DNA of 58,689 bases. Source: Cyanophora paradoxa. Its lineage: Eukaryota; Glaucocystophyceae; Cyanophorales; Cyanophoraceae. Position numbers and translations under genes: made by a program. The stretch lies in NCBI GenBank assembly GCA_004431415.1, contig QPMI01000540.1:1-58689 (forward strand). Reading direction: 5' to 3'. This document shows positions 31,382-42,186 of this stretch, one piece after another; positions within the stretch are counted from its first letter, which is position 1, and each line of letters starts with the position of its first letter. Below the pieces are notes generated by a model, which was not told the origin of the DNA, searched no databases, and saw nothing but the letters and a program-made list of their open reading frames with translations.

Positions 31382-34300
31382 TCAGAACCCGATCGACGCA
31401 GACGCGAGTACGTCGCGACGACGTACTTGTCCAAGGGACACTCGACGGGGAGGGGCGGAGGATTCGGGGGGGGGTACATCTTGGACCTGCCGCGACGGAG
31501 CGCTGCACCGCGCGTCAGGGGTACGGCGCCGGGCGCGGGGGAGCAGCGCACGGGGCGACGCACCCGGCGGATGGGGTCGGCAGCGGAGAGCGGCGCGACG
31601 GCGAGGCGGGAAGCGGGCCCGCAGGGGTGCGCGCGGGGGCCGGCGCGGCCGGCGCCGACGGCGTGCCTGGAGGCTGCGAATTCGCCCGCGTCGACTTCTT
31701 GCGGGTATCCGGCTCGCTGCGCGGCTCAAGGTCGGAAGGCGCCGCGCCCCGGTCGAGGCACTCTGCGGGACGTACCCGACGGGGCGGGCGCGCTTCGCCT
31801 TCTTGGGGGCGGCGGCCTTCTCCAGCGACTCCTGGAACGCCAGGCACTGGGCGAGCGAGTCTCCCTTGGGGTCCGTGGGAGGCTGCCGAAGGACGGCCTC
31901 TGTGACGTGCGCCCTGCCGGCGGTGTACAGGTTCTCTTCTTGCCTGCCATGGGGGTGGGCCACGAGGCACACGGAGGCACGGCGCGCGCTTGGGTTTGCA
32001 AAATGACGCACATCTTCTCCCGAAGATCGTCCATGATGGCCTTCTGGATGCTCTCGTAGCCGAGCCCCCGGTCCACCGCCTGCTTGGCGAGCTCCTCGAG
32101 GTACTTGCTGCGGTCACGATGGTCCGCATCGTCGGGTCCAAGTTCGATCAGCGGTGCCGGCCTCCGATCGGCCATCTGCCAGTTGGGGTCCTCCCCCTGC
32201 ATCCGTTTATTGTAGGTGCAAAGGGCATCCTGCTCGGCTGCCGTGATGAAGTGCTCGATGAACGCGGTCACGTCTGCCGGGGATGGTGGCCGCATGTAGT
32301 GCCTGCGAGAGCACGGGGTTTTCAGGCGAGCCGCGCGGGGTAAGAAGTGGGGCCGGGGAAGCACACTTCAGTTCCATGCGGCGGAAGAGCTTTCCCTGGA
32401 GCTCCTTTGGGAAGTTGGTGGCGAAGATGAAGATGGGGCCGACCGGAGCATCACGGCCGTCCTTCTCCCGTTCCTGCGCGATCTTCTCCGCTTCATTCTT
32501 GATCTCCTGAATCCGTGTTGCAAACTGATACGCCGCCGTGCCCGTCGGTCAGAAGGAAAAGGAAGAGAAGGAAAAAAAGGAAGGTTTTCGCCACGGCGCA
32601 CGATGGTCACGGCCTGATCCATGGACGAGTTCGGCCGGTTGGTGCTGCAGAAAATTGTATCTGCTTCGCTGCACCCCCAGGGCCTTCAGCATCCCGGCAA
32701 AATATAGAGGATCCAAGGGGCCAGTTCTTCACTGGCACGCACTCGACAAAGAACACGATCTCCCGAGCGAGCCTGACGAACTCCATGGCCGTCTTGACAG
32801 TCGCCTCCGAGTTTCCTTGCTAGCACGCGCGCACCCAGAGAGGACGATCGGTTGCGTGTGTGAGGGCGCGGCGGTTGCGCACGCGCGAGGGCGGGTCGAA
32901 AGCCTGCGCACCCACATGCTCTGAAACGTCGAGTCGAATTCGAGGAGGGAAAATCCCAGCTTCTTCGCGATCGTTTTCGCCAGCAGCGACTTCCCCGTCC
33001 CCTGGGAAATCGCGATCGCAATCGAGCGTCAGGGTACGCACACGTGTCCCGGGGGGCTGTGCACGTCGAATAACGGCGAAATATACATATATACGCATTG
33101 AAAGCGACGCACCGGAGATCCGTAGAGCAAGCACGCGTACCTTGGTTTGCCGCTCGGAAGGTCGAGGTGCTCGTGCTTCTTATCGCGCGACGGGTCGAAC
33201 TTGAGCAGTAGATTGTCCACTATATCATCGTACCCAACTGTTCGAAAACGGCGGGTCAGTGTGAGAAGAAGCGGCGCTCGCAGGAATAGGGTGTGCGCAT
33301 GCGGGCGGGCGTGCACCAAAATCGTGCGGTACGATGATGTCCTTGTGTTTCACGAGCATGGATTGCCGCAGCCTTTTCTCGACGATGCCCATGCTCTCCG
33401 GGTCGCCGCCGTGCTTCCTGACCGCCTCGCTCAACGCTTCGTCCAGCAGGCGCTCCCTGGGACGCCGAGTGAGATACGTCGGCCAAGGGACGGCCGCGGG
33501 GGAGGGGCACCTGTCGCCGGGCGCGCTCTGAATGCACGCAGGCAACGGGGCCGCTCGCAGGATGTGGGGGAGCTGTCGATCCTCCTCGGTCTTGTTCGGC
33601 AGACGGAAAGCGAGCGCCTCCTCCACCCGCCCGACGAACGCCCGCGCCTTCTCCTTCTCCTCCTCGGTGCCGACCACGAGGGCTTTCGCGGCATCCAGAA
33701 GCCGGGAGGCCGACTGCTCCGTCTTGCCCTTGTTCTCCCCCATCTTCCGGATGAACATGGGGGTCATCCTGGGGCCGATGCGGCGGAGGCGCGGAAAGGC
33801 GAGGAGGAGGTAGCCTAATCTCCGAAAGGCGCCGAGCTGCACCCGGGAAACGAGGGCGGCGTCATTGAGCGGATACAAATAAACCCACAAAGTAATCGAT
33901 AACATGATCCGCACCTTGTTTGTTACTTGTTTCCTGCTTGGAAGCTTCCCTTTCTTTTCAGTCTGGCCTGTGGACTTGGACGTGAACAGTTTGAAAAAGT
34001 AAAGCCAGTTGATGCCGCCGTCGATGGGACCCGAGCCTTCTTGTTGGAGGGTCTCGCGGACACGCGTGGTGGTGGGACCCGATGCTTCTCCGCGGAGGGC
34101 CTCGAAGACGAAGTCGGTGAGTGCAGTTTTGTCGGCGCCGCTGGCGGAGGGCTTCGTTTCCAGAAGGGCTTTCTGCACTTTGGATCGAAAGAAGCGCGTC
34201 CATTCGGCGTCAAAGACCATGAAGAACTGCGCCGAACAACAAGGGAAATGAGGCCCCCTGCGGCAGGATCCGGAGCAGGATGGGGGGGGGGGGGGGGCGT

Positions 34301-35516
34301 GGAGCCACGGACTTGGAGAAACAGCATCAATGCCACGCTCTCCCTCGCCGCGCGCTCGTTGCCTGCGCTCTCCAGTGCGCTCTGCGCCTTCGAGAGGCAC
34401 GGCGCCGCGCGCGGCACCATCGGCGCAGCCGCCGCGGCGCCGCCTTCACCGGAGGTGCCTGCTTCGGCGCTCGTGGCCGCCGGGTAGCATCGGCTTGCGT
34501 CGAGATTGCACGAGGCGAAGAGGTCGCTTTCAAGCAGCTTGACCAGGTGGGGCGACGTCGACGCACCCGTCGCGTGCGCCGGTGCATCAACCAACGTCAA
34601 CGCCCCGGGGCGCGCCTCCGTCGGTTCTACGGTCACGGATTCTCGGAAGTTCACTCCAGTCCAACCTTGCTCCAGGAATCTTGCGGCGGACTGCGCTGCA
34701 GATCCGTCGGGGTCTGGATCGGCGCCGCCCTCGGCGCCGCTGTCGCTGTCCTCGTCGTCGCTGTCGCCGCCATCGTCCTCCTCCTCCGTTTCGCTCTCCT
34801 CGTCACTCTCCTCGCTCGCTTCTTTCGTTTTGTCTTCCTTGCTGCCGTCCTCCTCCGGCCGATCCAGGAAGGAGCCGGAACCGGCGTTGGAGGCGCTCTT
34901 CTTCTCTCGGCCGTGGATGAACACGGCCATGGCCGCGCCAAAGTCTTTCCACAACTTCTTGAAGCCGGCCCGCTGCGCCGCGGACTTCCAGGCGTCGAGG
35001 TCGATGTGACGCTGCAGCGTCGTCGCGCTGTTCTTCAGTTTCCCTGCGTCTGCGGCCGAGAGGCAACTGCGCGAGAGATAGGTCGCATGAGCCTTGACCG
35101 ATTTCATCGGCGGACGCGCGCGCGGCGAGCTCGAGGCCCGTTTCGCTCGCGCCGTGTTGGGCGGCGGGCGGGCGCACCACTTGGCCTTGGCCTTGAACTT
35201 CTCGAACTTGGCATCGTTGGAGAAGCACAGGAGACAGATCACATCACGATTCTTCCAGTGCGCGTCATCCTTGCCCTTGGCCGGCCGCTTACAGGTGGAC
35301 ATGGGGATGATGGCCGGGTCGCCGCAGACGCAGCAGGTCGCCGACCTTGCGGCCGAGCTGCGCGTCGACCCTGCGAGAGCACTTAGACCATTTCGAGCCG
35401 CGCCGCGCGTCCCAGCGGGCACGGGATGGCAAAAGCCGACGCACTCTTTTCGGGTTGGGGGGTGCCGCCGGAGCCGACAGCCGGCCCGCCTGCGAGTTCC
35501 TGCTCCGACGAGCCAT
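31382..35516 (-). CDS. Zinc/acidic protein fused to an AAA+ ATPase (protein D)
   Basis: It starts at ATG 35516. The N-part has a cysteine cluster (SKCSRR, CCVCGDP, VICLLC), a basic helix and a long acidic Ser/Asp/Glu stretch (about 34650-34850). An 86-bp intron (34227-34312) leads to a helical domain (FFMVFDAEWTRFFRSK, NWLYFFKLFTSK, LWVYLYPLNDAAL). After an intron near 33240-33318 the frame runs VGYDDIVDNLLLKFDP. Intron 33002-33112 joins ACLLYGSP to GTGKSLLAKTIAKKLG, a full Walker A. Intron 32820-32911 joins FQSMW to QGNSEATVKTAMEFV. The Walker B region is IVFFVE, with the usual Asp replaced, sensor 1 is FIFATNFP and the arginine-rich LFRRMELK follows. The C-terminal lid is ADVTAFIEHFITAAEQ. 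It resembles classical AAA proteins (FIGNL/katanin/spastin-like or proteasomal), but the fusion is unfamiliar. Confidence 0.75.
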
Positions 35517-36189
35517 CTGGCGGGGCGCGCGTCATCGCTGGGCAGCGTGGAGCCGCGTGGGGAGCTCGGACCTGTCCCGAGCTCCTGACCCGTCCCGGCT
35601 GCGGGCGCTGGGGGGTCGCCTCCCGACCTGCAAAGGTCGCTTTCTGTGAGCGAAACGCATAGGCCTGATATGCAAAGCTTGAGCTAGATGGTAGCGTGAC
35701 CTACCCCGCCGCGCCGTCGGGGAGCGTCATTGCAGCGCGCCTCGGATGCTGTAAGTCGAAGCTGTTTTACGCAGCTTGCGATTGCCGCTGTTGCAGTGCG
35801 ATTGGTCGGCCCCGCGCTGGGCTCGTCTAGCGTACGCGTTGCACTGGGACGGAGGGGCCGGGGTATCTGGTATCTTTTGCCTCTTGGGTACATCGTCGAG
35901 GCCACGTTGCAACACGTTATTCGATTCATGAATTCGGAACCGATTTGGTTGATTCGGTCCAACTTTTTTTTGATTTTCCGAGAGTCCGCCCAGCTCGCCA
36001 TTTGAGGTTCACAGAACGTTTCATGCAACGGCCGTGGCCCGTGAGTGCGCCCGAACCTCTGCGTTCGCGATCGGCGCCCGAACCCCGGGCGGCGCCGCGC
36101 CGGCGCGGTGCCACGGTGGACCGTCGACCGACCGTCGGACGTCGAGGCGTCGTCGACGCCGGACGAGCGGCGAGCGCGCGATTTTTTTC
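35517..36189. other. Spacer with no supported gene
   Basis: Upstream region of protein D. A minus-strand open frame (35684-36028) has no recognisable domain and no support from splice or start context. A T-run lies near 35965. Confidence 0.35.
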
Positions 36190-36221
36190 AAGCCTTTGCC
36201 CCGCGCTGCCGGCGCCGCCCG

Positions 36222-36522
36222 GCACCGCGGGCGGTGCTCTGGCTCTGCGCATGCGCTAGCGCTCGCGCGAGCGCTTGCAAACTGGCCCCTGCGGCACCGC
36301 GTGCGGTGCTGTCGCAGTTTTTTTCTGGACGAAAAAACCGATGGGCCGCCGGCACCGCCGGCGGTGCTGGAGCTCGGTTCTTCCGGATCCGGCACCGCAG
36401 GCGGTGCCGGCGCAAGCGGGGCACTTGCAAACTGGCCCCTGCGGCACCGCGTGCGGTGCTGCGGCAGTTTTTTTTCAGTACTAGTCTGGCGCGCGCCGGC
36501 ACTGCGGCACCGCCGGCGGTGC
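36222..36522. repeat. Cluster of GCACCGC-NN-GCGGTGC palindromes
   Basis: Six 16-18 bp palindromes sit at 36222-36237, 36294-36309, 36352-36367, 36391-36408, 36444-36459 and 36507-36522, with centre dinucleotides GG, GT, CG, AG, GT and CG. Two lie in a longer direct repeat (gcaaactggcccctgcgg before the palindrome, a T-run after it). Three more copies lie inside the primase gene at 39961-40096. Confidence 0.85.
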
Positions 36523-36700
36523 TGCGGCTTTGCAGGGTACTGCGTGCGGCCGCGGTGCGCATGCATATGCATATGCTCGTACGTCTATACTGTCTTGGGT
36601 ACGTGAATCCTTTTCATTCTGGTACGCAAGGATGACTAAACACAGATCCGATGATCATGATCAGCATCAACACAGATCCGATGATCATGATCATGACAGC

Positions 36701-37314
36701 CTACATGCGGGGCAAGGCAAAGGCGGCGTGGGCGTGGATCTCCTGGATGCGGAGCAGGTCGCGGGCCAGCGGGAGGACCTCGATCATCGCCTCGTACAGG
36801 CGCCCGTCGTTGTCATAGTCATAGTCGTCGTCGCTGGGGAGCACGCGCGCGGAGAGGGCGCGCCACTCGACCTGCAGGCGCCGGACGGCCTGCGGCAGCC
36901 CGCCGCGCTCCGCGGCGCAGTCGAGCACGGTCCGCTCGAGGAGCGGGGCGTCGACGGGACCGCCGCCCGCCGTGCCCGCGACGGCGAGGCGGGTGCCGGT
37001 GAGGAGCGTCGCGCGGTTCACGGCGGCAAGGAGCGCGGCGCGCTTGGTCGCGACGATGTGCCCGGAGGTGGTCGCGACCCGGGCAGGAGCTGCCGGTACA
37101 TCTGGCGGAGGGCCGCGACCTCGCCGTCGGGGATCGCGGCGAGCTCCGAGGCCGACATCTGCTGGATGCAGCGCGAGTCGTCGAGGAACGTGAGGGTGCG
37201 CGTGCATTTGCCGTAGAGGTCGCGCGACTGGGCGTTGAAATCGTCGTAGCTTTCTCCAAAGAACCCGACGACGGCGCGGGCGCCGCGGACCAGCACGGTG
37301 CGGTTAAAGGCCAT
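36701..37314 (-). CDS. Unknown protein, about 200 residues
   Basis: It starts at ATG 37314 (AFNRTVLVRGARAVVGFFG). It reads through SYDDFNAQSRDLYGKC, TRTLTFLDDSRCIQQM and GEVAALRQMYRQLLP, then needs a one-base shift near 37083 to continue as ARVATTSGHIVATKRAALL and RLYEAMIEVLPLARDLLRIQ to the stop at 36701. It looks mostly helical with no transmembrane segment or catalytic motif that I recognise. It sits alone between the palindrome cluster and a repeat array. Confidence 0.55.
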
Positions 37315-37489
37315 GGTGTAGCGGGTTGGATCCGTTGCGAGGGTGAGTGCGAGTGCGGCGCGGGCTTGGGCGGCGGCGCGCTCCACCCGCCGCGCCGTAC
37401 CGATTCAACTAATTTTGCAGAGCCGGAGACGCCTTCATCTGTTTCGGCGCCTCGTCGGCGCGGGCCTACCCCCCTCGGCTGCGCAGGCG

Positions 37490-38430
37490 TGCACGGGGGG
37501 GTGGCGCGGCTGCCCCGGGTGCTGCGGGGGTACGCGCCCCCGCCCGCGGAGGAGGTCTAGGGGGGTAGAGCGGCGGGCAAGGCGTCTCGGTCCCGCCCTT
37601 TGTTCGTCTTGCCCCCTCACCCCCCTCTTTCACCCCCCCCGCACCCTCTCGTTGGCTACCGTACCCCATTTTCACACTCTCCCCCCGCACAGAGCTCGGC
37701 CATTTCCCGCTTCTATGTGGAGAAGGGGGGTACCGCGACCTCAAGGGCACGGCGAGAGGTAGGTGAGCGAGTCGATCCGGAAGCAGTACCTCCGTGCACG
37801 GCGTCGGCCGGTACGCGCCCCCGTCCCGCTCCCCGCATTGCCCGGTAATCGGACGAGCTCTGTGCAGGGGGGAGGAGGTCCAGGGGGGTAGAGCGGCGGG
37901 CAAGGCGTCTCGGTCCGCCCTTTTGTTCGTCTTGCCCCCATCTCCCCCCCTCTTTCACCGTACCCCCTTTTCACACTCCCCCCGTCCCGCTCCCCGCATT
38001 GCCCGGTAATCGGACGAGCTCTGTGCAGGGGGGAGGAGGTCCAGGGGGGTAGAGCGGCGGGCAAGGCGTCTCGGTCCCGCCCCTTTGTTCGTCTTGCCCC
38101 CCTCTCCCCCCCTCTTTCACCCCCCCGCACCCTCTCGTCGGCTACCGTACCCCCTTTTCACACCCTCCCCGTCCCGCTCCCCGCATTGCCCGGTAATCGG
38201 ACGAGCTCTGTGCAGGGGGGAGGAGGTCTAGGGGGGTAGAGCGGCGGGCAAGGCGTCTCGGTCCCGCCCCTTTGTTCGTCTTGCCCCCCTCTCCCCTCCT
38301 CTTCCACCCCCCTCCCCCCCCCGCACCTTTTCGTCGGCTACCGTACCCCCCTTTTCACACTCCCCCCCCCGCGCAGAGCTCGGCCATTTCCCGCTTCTAT
38401 GTGGAGAAAGGGGGCTACCGCAACCTCAAG
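37490..38430. repeat. Repeat array 3 with gagctctgtgcag units
   Basis: Three units of about 165-185 bp (from about 37840, 38005 and 38190) share ggtaatcggacgagctctgtg, then gggggtagagcggcgggcaa and tcgtcttgcccc, ending in pyrimidine runs and gtaccccc. They are bounded by two copies of gcagagctcggccatttcc-type sequence near 37690 and 38375. This is a diverged member of the same inverted-repeat family as arrays 1 and 2. Confidence 0.8.
37757..37801. other. Captured fragment of the SET gene exon 4 / intron 3 boundary
   Basis: These 45 bp match 21848-21891 with one substitution (aggtaggtgagcgagtcgat, then ccggaagcagtacct(c/g)cgtgcacg). That piece of the SET gene spans the start of exon 4 and its splice acceptor. 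It is embedded in array 3, so the array has copied a gene fragment. Confidence 0.75.
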
Positions 38431-38631
38431 GGCACAGCGACGAGGCGCGCAAGGAAAAAAAAACCGCACCGATCCCGGGTACGCGTCCCCCACCCCTCTA
38501 ATATAATTCAAATACAATTCAAATTCGGTACGAGATATATATATGTTATATAACGCCCTGCGCAGGCCACAGGGGTACGTATATATACACACACATACAA
38601 GGGCAAGGCGCGAGGCGCGGCGCGCGCCGGC

Positions 38632-39242
38632 TCACGCGCTCGGCGCGGCGCCGTCTCGATCGGGCGGGGAGAGCCAGGCGGGATCGACGAAGCGCGCGCA
38701 GAGGGCCCGCGGGAGGGCCGGGTCCAGCCCCGCGGCGGCCTCGGCGAGCCGCGCCGCGTAGGCCTCGCGACCGGCCTCGTAGAGGCGCCGGTGCGCCGCC
38801 GCGAGCGGCACGATCTCGAGGCCCGGGTCGGCGCGGCAGAGGGGGCACCGGAGCGGCGCGATCGGAGGAGGCAGCCGAGGCAGAAGACGTGCCCGCACCC
38901 GAGGCGCGTCGGGCGGCACGGGAGCTGGAGGCAGACGGCGCACACGGCGTCGTCGTCGAGCGCGGCGCGCGCGGCGGGGCGCCACAGGTTGCTCGTGCAC
39001 GTCCAGGCGACGTGGGCGGCGCGGCCGACCGCCTCGTAGCGCGCCAGGGCGCCGGCGTCGCGGGTCGGGTCGCCCCCGGCGGGCGCCTCGACGATCTCGC
39101 TCACGATGCGGCTGGACTTGACGCCGAGCGCGAGCGGCGCGGCGATCACGCCCCGGGCGGCGTCGTAGGCGTGCCCGTCCAGATACTTCCACCGTCCGAG
39201 GTCGTAGGTGCGCTCGGGCGCGGGCGCAGCGGCAGAGGCCAT
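38632..39242 (-). CDS. RING-finger protein (probable E3 ubiquitin ligase)
   Basis: It starts at ATG 39242 (ASAAAPAPERTYDLGRWKY). The first 95 residues are unrecognised. A C3HC4 RING follows: CAVCLQLPCRPTRLGCGH, VFCLGCLLR, then, after a one-base shift near 38863, IAPLRCPLCRADPGLEI. All eight zinc ligands are present (C-x2-C ... C-x-H-x2-C-x2-C ... C-x2-C). The C-terminal helix (LYEAGREAYAARLAEAAAGL) ends at 38632. RING proteins pass ubiquitin from an E2 enzyme to a substrate. With the Skp1-like protein and the C48 protease, the window has three candidates for ubiquitin or SUMO control. Confidence 0.75.
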
Positions 39243-39850
39243 TCCGAGGGTGCTGGCGGGGGGTACGGGGGGGAGCCGGGCCGGTGTGGGGCACCCCTCT
39301 ACCTCCTAGGAGAATTCCCCGGGGGGTATTTAGCCGTTTGACCTCCCCCTCCCCCCCCGTACCCCCCTCCCTCACCTTGCCCCGCTACCCCCCAATCCCT
39401 CCCTTCTCTCCCTCCTTCCCCTCTACGCTCTTGCCCCCTTCCCCTCACGCCATCCCCCAGAGGGACGGGATTGGAGGACACGACACCATCACGGGAGGCG
39501 ACGGCGGCGGCGACGGGAGGGGAGGCCAGTAGCCCAACCTACTGGGGCTGGCAAGCTAGCTAGATACGAAACCCTCGAACCTTTCGTTCATTTTGCATCG
39601 TTTCTAAAGCACAGCATGCGACGATCCTCAGTAGTATCTAGTCGGAGAGATGTATTGGGCGATGTGAAACTCATTGTAGTTGTACATGTGTTGTGTGCGA
39701 ATGCAAGAGATTGAAATCTCCCTTGCCCCGCTCTGCGCTCTTGCCCCCTTCCCCCCCCCCACCCCACCCCACCCCCCTCCATCCCCTCCCCTCTCGCCGA
39801 TTCGGCCCAACGGACCGAATCGAGCGACTCGGCGGCCGGCGGCGCTCCAA
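39243..39850. other. Pyrimidine-rich intergenic region
   Basis: Two C/T-rich tracts (39340-39450 and 39720-39800) flank a mixed segment at 39540-39710. It separates the divergent RING and primase genes. No gene is visible. Confidence 0.5.
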
Positions 39851-39853
39851 CGC

Positions 39854-39860
39854 ATAAAAG
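39854..39860 (+). promoter_or_regulatory. TATA box of the primase gene
   Basis: ataaaag lies 41 bp upstream of the primase ATG at 39901, giving a leader of roughly 10-15 nt if transcription starts 25-30 bp downstream. The surrounding cgcataaaagagagg stands out from the GC-rich context. Confidence 0.55.
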
Positions 39861-39900
39861 AGAGGCGCCATGCGGTCGGGGCGTCAGTCTCGACTGCACG

Positions 39901-42186
39901 ATGAAACGCCCGGCGGACCACGATGCGTCCGAGGGTCCCACCGGCGACCGAACCGGAGTAGCACCGCCGGCGGTGCCACCGTGCAACGCAGCGGCACAAG
40001 TCACGATCAAGCGCGAGGGGGCGGCACCGCAGGCGGTGCCGCCGTGCGCCGCCGCGGCGCAGGCCAAGCGCGAGGGGCGGCACCGCCGGCGGTGCCGCTG
40101 CCGCCCAAGGAGGGCGCCGGCGCCGATGCAGAGGGCGACCTCGAGATGGAGGACAAGGCGCCGGCGGGCGCGACCGCGCCGCCCTCGGGCGCGCCCCTCC
40201 CCGCCCCCGCCGCGAACCAGATCGTGCGGACCACGGTCCTCGTCAAGAGCAACCCGCGCAAGGGCGCCGCGCGCGACGCGATCTTTGCCGTCCCTGGCAG
40301 CCCGCCGACGTGGAGAGGCTCGAGTCGCCGGTCGCGCGCCGCGCCGTCGTCCAGATCTCGCCCCAGATCCTCGTCGAGCACGCGGGCGGCGCCCGGCGCA
40401 CCCTCCGCGCGTTCAACGTCTTTGACTTTGACGTCCCCAACATCCGCTTCCCCGAGGCGCTGGAGGGCGGCTCGCTCGGGAGGGAGCAGCTGAAGAACGC
40501 CAAGAAAGAGTACCTCGCCGGCGTGCTGGCGCGGTGCGAGACCCTCGCCCAGTACTGGACCGAGGTCCCCGAGATCCTCGGCGTCGCCCGCCGCGCGCGC
40601 GACTTTGCCCGGGCCCTCCAGGCGCGCGGCGTCGCCGTCCTCGTCGTCTTCTCGGGCCTTAAGGGCTTCCACGTCTACGTGCGCGACGCCGACCTCGTCG
40701 CGGCGGTCGAGGGGCCCGGCGCCGCCGTGTACGCCAAGGAGGACCTCGACCAGTGGTGGGGCATTGTGCGCGCCAAGCTCAAGCGGCTCGAGGAGGACTC
40801 GGCGGCGGCGCTGCGCGACCCGTCGGTCCCGCAGGGGGAGAAGAGCCGCCTCCGCCGCTCCTTCTGGTCCAAGGCCACGCGCGCCGCTGGCCCGCGGCGC
40901 GTCCCCGGCATGTACAAGGCGGGACGGTGGGAGGGGCGCGAGGCCTTTGAGCGCGTCGTCGTCCCGTTTGCGGAGGAGCGCGGGATCGGGGCGATGGTGG
41001 AGCAGCTGGAAAGGGAGGGCGTCCTGGACCTCGCGCCGTTCCGCGTCAACAGCGGCTGCCGCTCCGACGAGCACCGCCACGGCTGGACCTCCTACTACCC
41101 GTGGCGGTACCCCTGGAGGCCGTCGACGACGCGGCGATCGCGGCGACGGTCCGCCTGCACGCCACGCGGCCCGACCCGCTCCTCGTCGCGTGGAACAGCG
41201 ACGAGTGGCGCTGGCTGCGCGAGCTCGCGCGCGAGATCGCCCCCAAGCACACCCTCCACGTGGCGGCCCCGCGGACGGCGCCCGCCCTCCGCCGCCCAAG
41301 CGCCCGCGCGCCCCCCGGGCCCCGGCCGCCGCCGACGCTCGATCGGGAGGGCGAGAAGGAGGAGGAGGAGGAGGAGGGCGGGAATGCGGAGGACGGGGAC
41401 GCCGAGGACGAGGCGACGATCAGCGAGGGCGTGGTGGAGCGCCTCGGGCTCCTCGCGTGCGGGGCGGGGCGCGGGCGGGGCTGGAGCGCCGCCCCGGCCG
41501 CGGCCGCGGCGGCCGTGGCGGCCCTCGATCTCCCACTTTGTTTCGCCGCCCGACGCGGACGGGGGCGAGCTCTGCCCCACGGCCGGGACCACGAGCGCGT
41601 GGAGACGAGCATGTGGGTGGCGGAGAGCGGCATCCGCGGCGTCCTCGCCGCGACGGCGCACTGCTACTCGCTCCGCTGCGCCGGCGAGCCGCTCCTGGGC
41701 GCCCTCGCGTGGGCCCAGCCGGGCGCCTTTGGCGGCGCCTCGACCCTCGCCCAGGCCGACGCGGCGCTCCTGGGGCTCCACGCCACCGTCGCCCGCATCG
41801 CCGACCGGAGCCTCCAGCTCGCGGAGAGGCTCGCGCGCGCGGCGGCGGCGGCGGCGGCGGCAGAGGCGCAGGCGGCAGCGGCGGCGGCAGAGGGGAGGGG
41901 GCAGGGGGACGGGCCCCAGGACGGCGCGCGCGGGGCGGCGCCGGCGCCGGCCGCCCCCGCCCTCCCGCAGCGGCCGGCGGGGGCGCTGCCCCCCGTCCGC
42001 GTCGCCTCGCACGTCGAGGGCCGCTCCTACTTTGTCCGCGTCCCCTGCTGGAGCTGCGGTCACCGCAAGGGGAAGCTCTTCATCGACCAGACGAGCGGGG
42101 AGGCCACACATATAAAAACAAATATTATTATCCCTCGCGTTCCGCTCAGGATAATAATATTTGTTTTTATATGTGTGTTATTATAA
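39901..42186 (+). CDS. Archaeo-eukaryotic primase (AEP) family protein
   Basis: It starts at ATG 39901 behind a TATA box. The N-terminal 130 residues are low-complexity and include three palindrome-encoded APPAVP-type peptides. The AEP core has LRAFNVFDFDVPNIRF (the DxD metal-binding motif), VLVVFSGLKGFHVYV (the SxH motif II) and a possible nucleotide-binding Arg/Ser segment FRVNSGCRSDEHRHGW. The C-part has a Glu-rich stretch, long Ala runs and a final CWSCGHRKGKLF, a possible zinc knuckle like that of primase-polymerases. AEP enzymes make RNA or DNA primers. Frame changes near 40090, 40310 and 41110 are needed. No helicase is fused. The reading frame crosses the 42105-42177 hairpin before stopping at 42186. 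Confidence 0.75.
39961..40096. repeat. Palindromes inside the primase coding sequence
   Basis: Three GCACCGC-NN-GCGGTGC palindromes at 39961-39976, 40023-40040 and 40079-40096, spaced about 60 bp apart, in the disordered N-terminus. They match those clustered at 36222-36522. Confidence 0.8.
42105..42177. terminator. Perfect 29-bp inverted repeat at the primase 3' end
   Basis: The left arm 42105-42133 (cacacatataaaaacaaata then ttattatcc) is the exact reverse complement of 42149-42177, with a 15-nt loop. It lies over the last codons of the primase and marks the switch to AT-rich DNA. It could be a transcription-end hairpin of the kind used by some giant viruses, or the terminus of an inserted AT-rich element. 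Confidence 0.7.
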
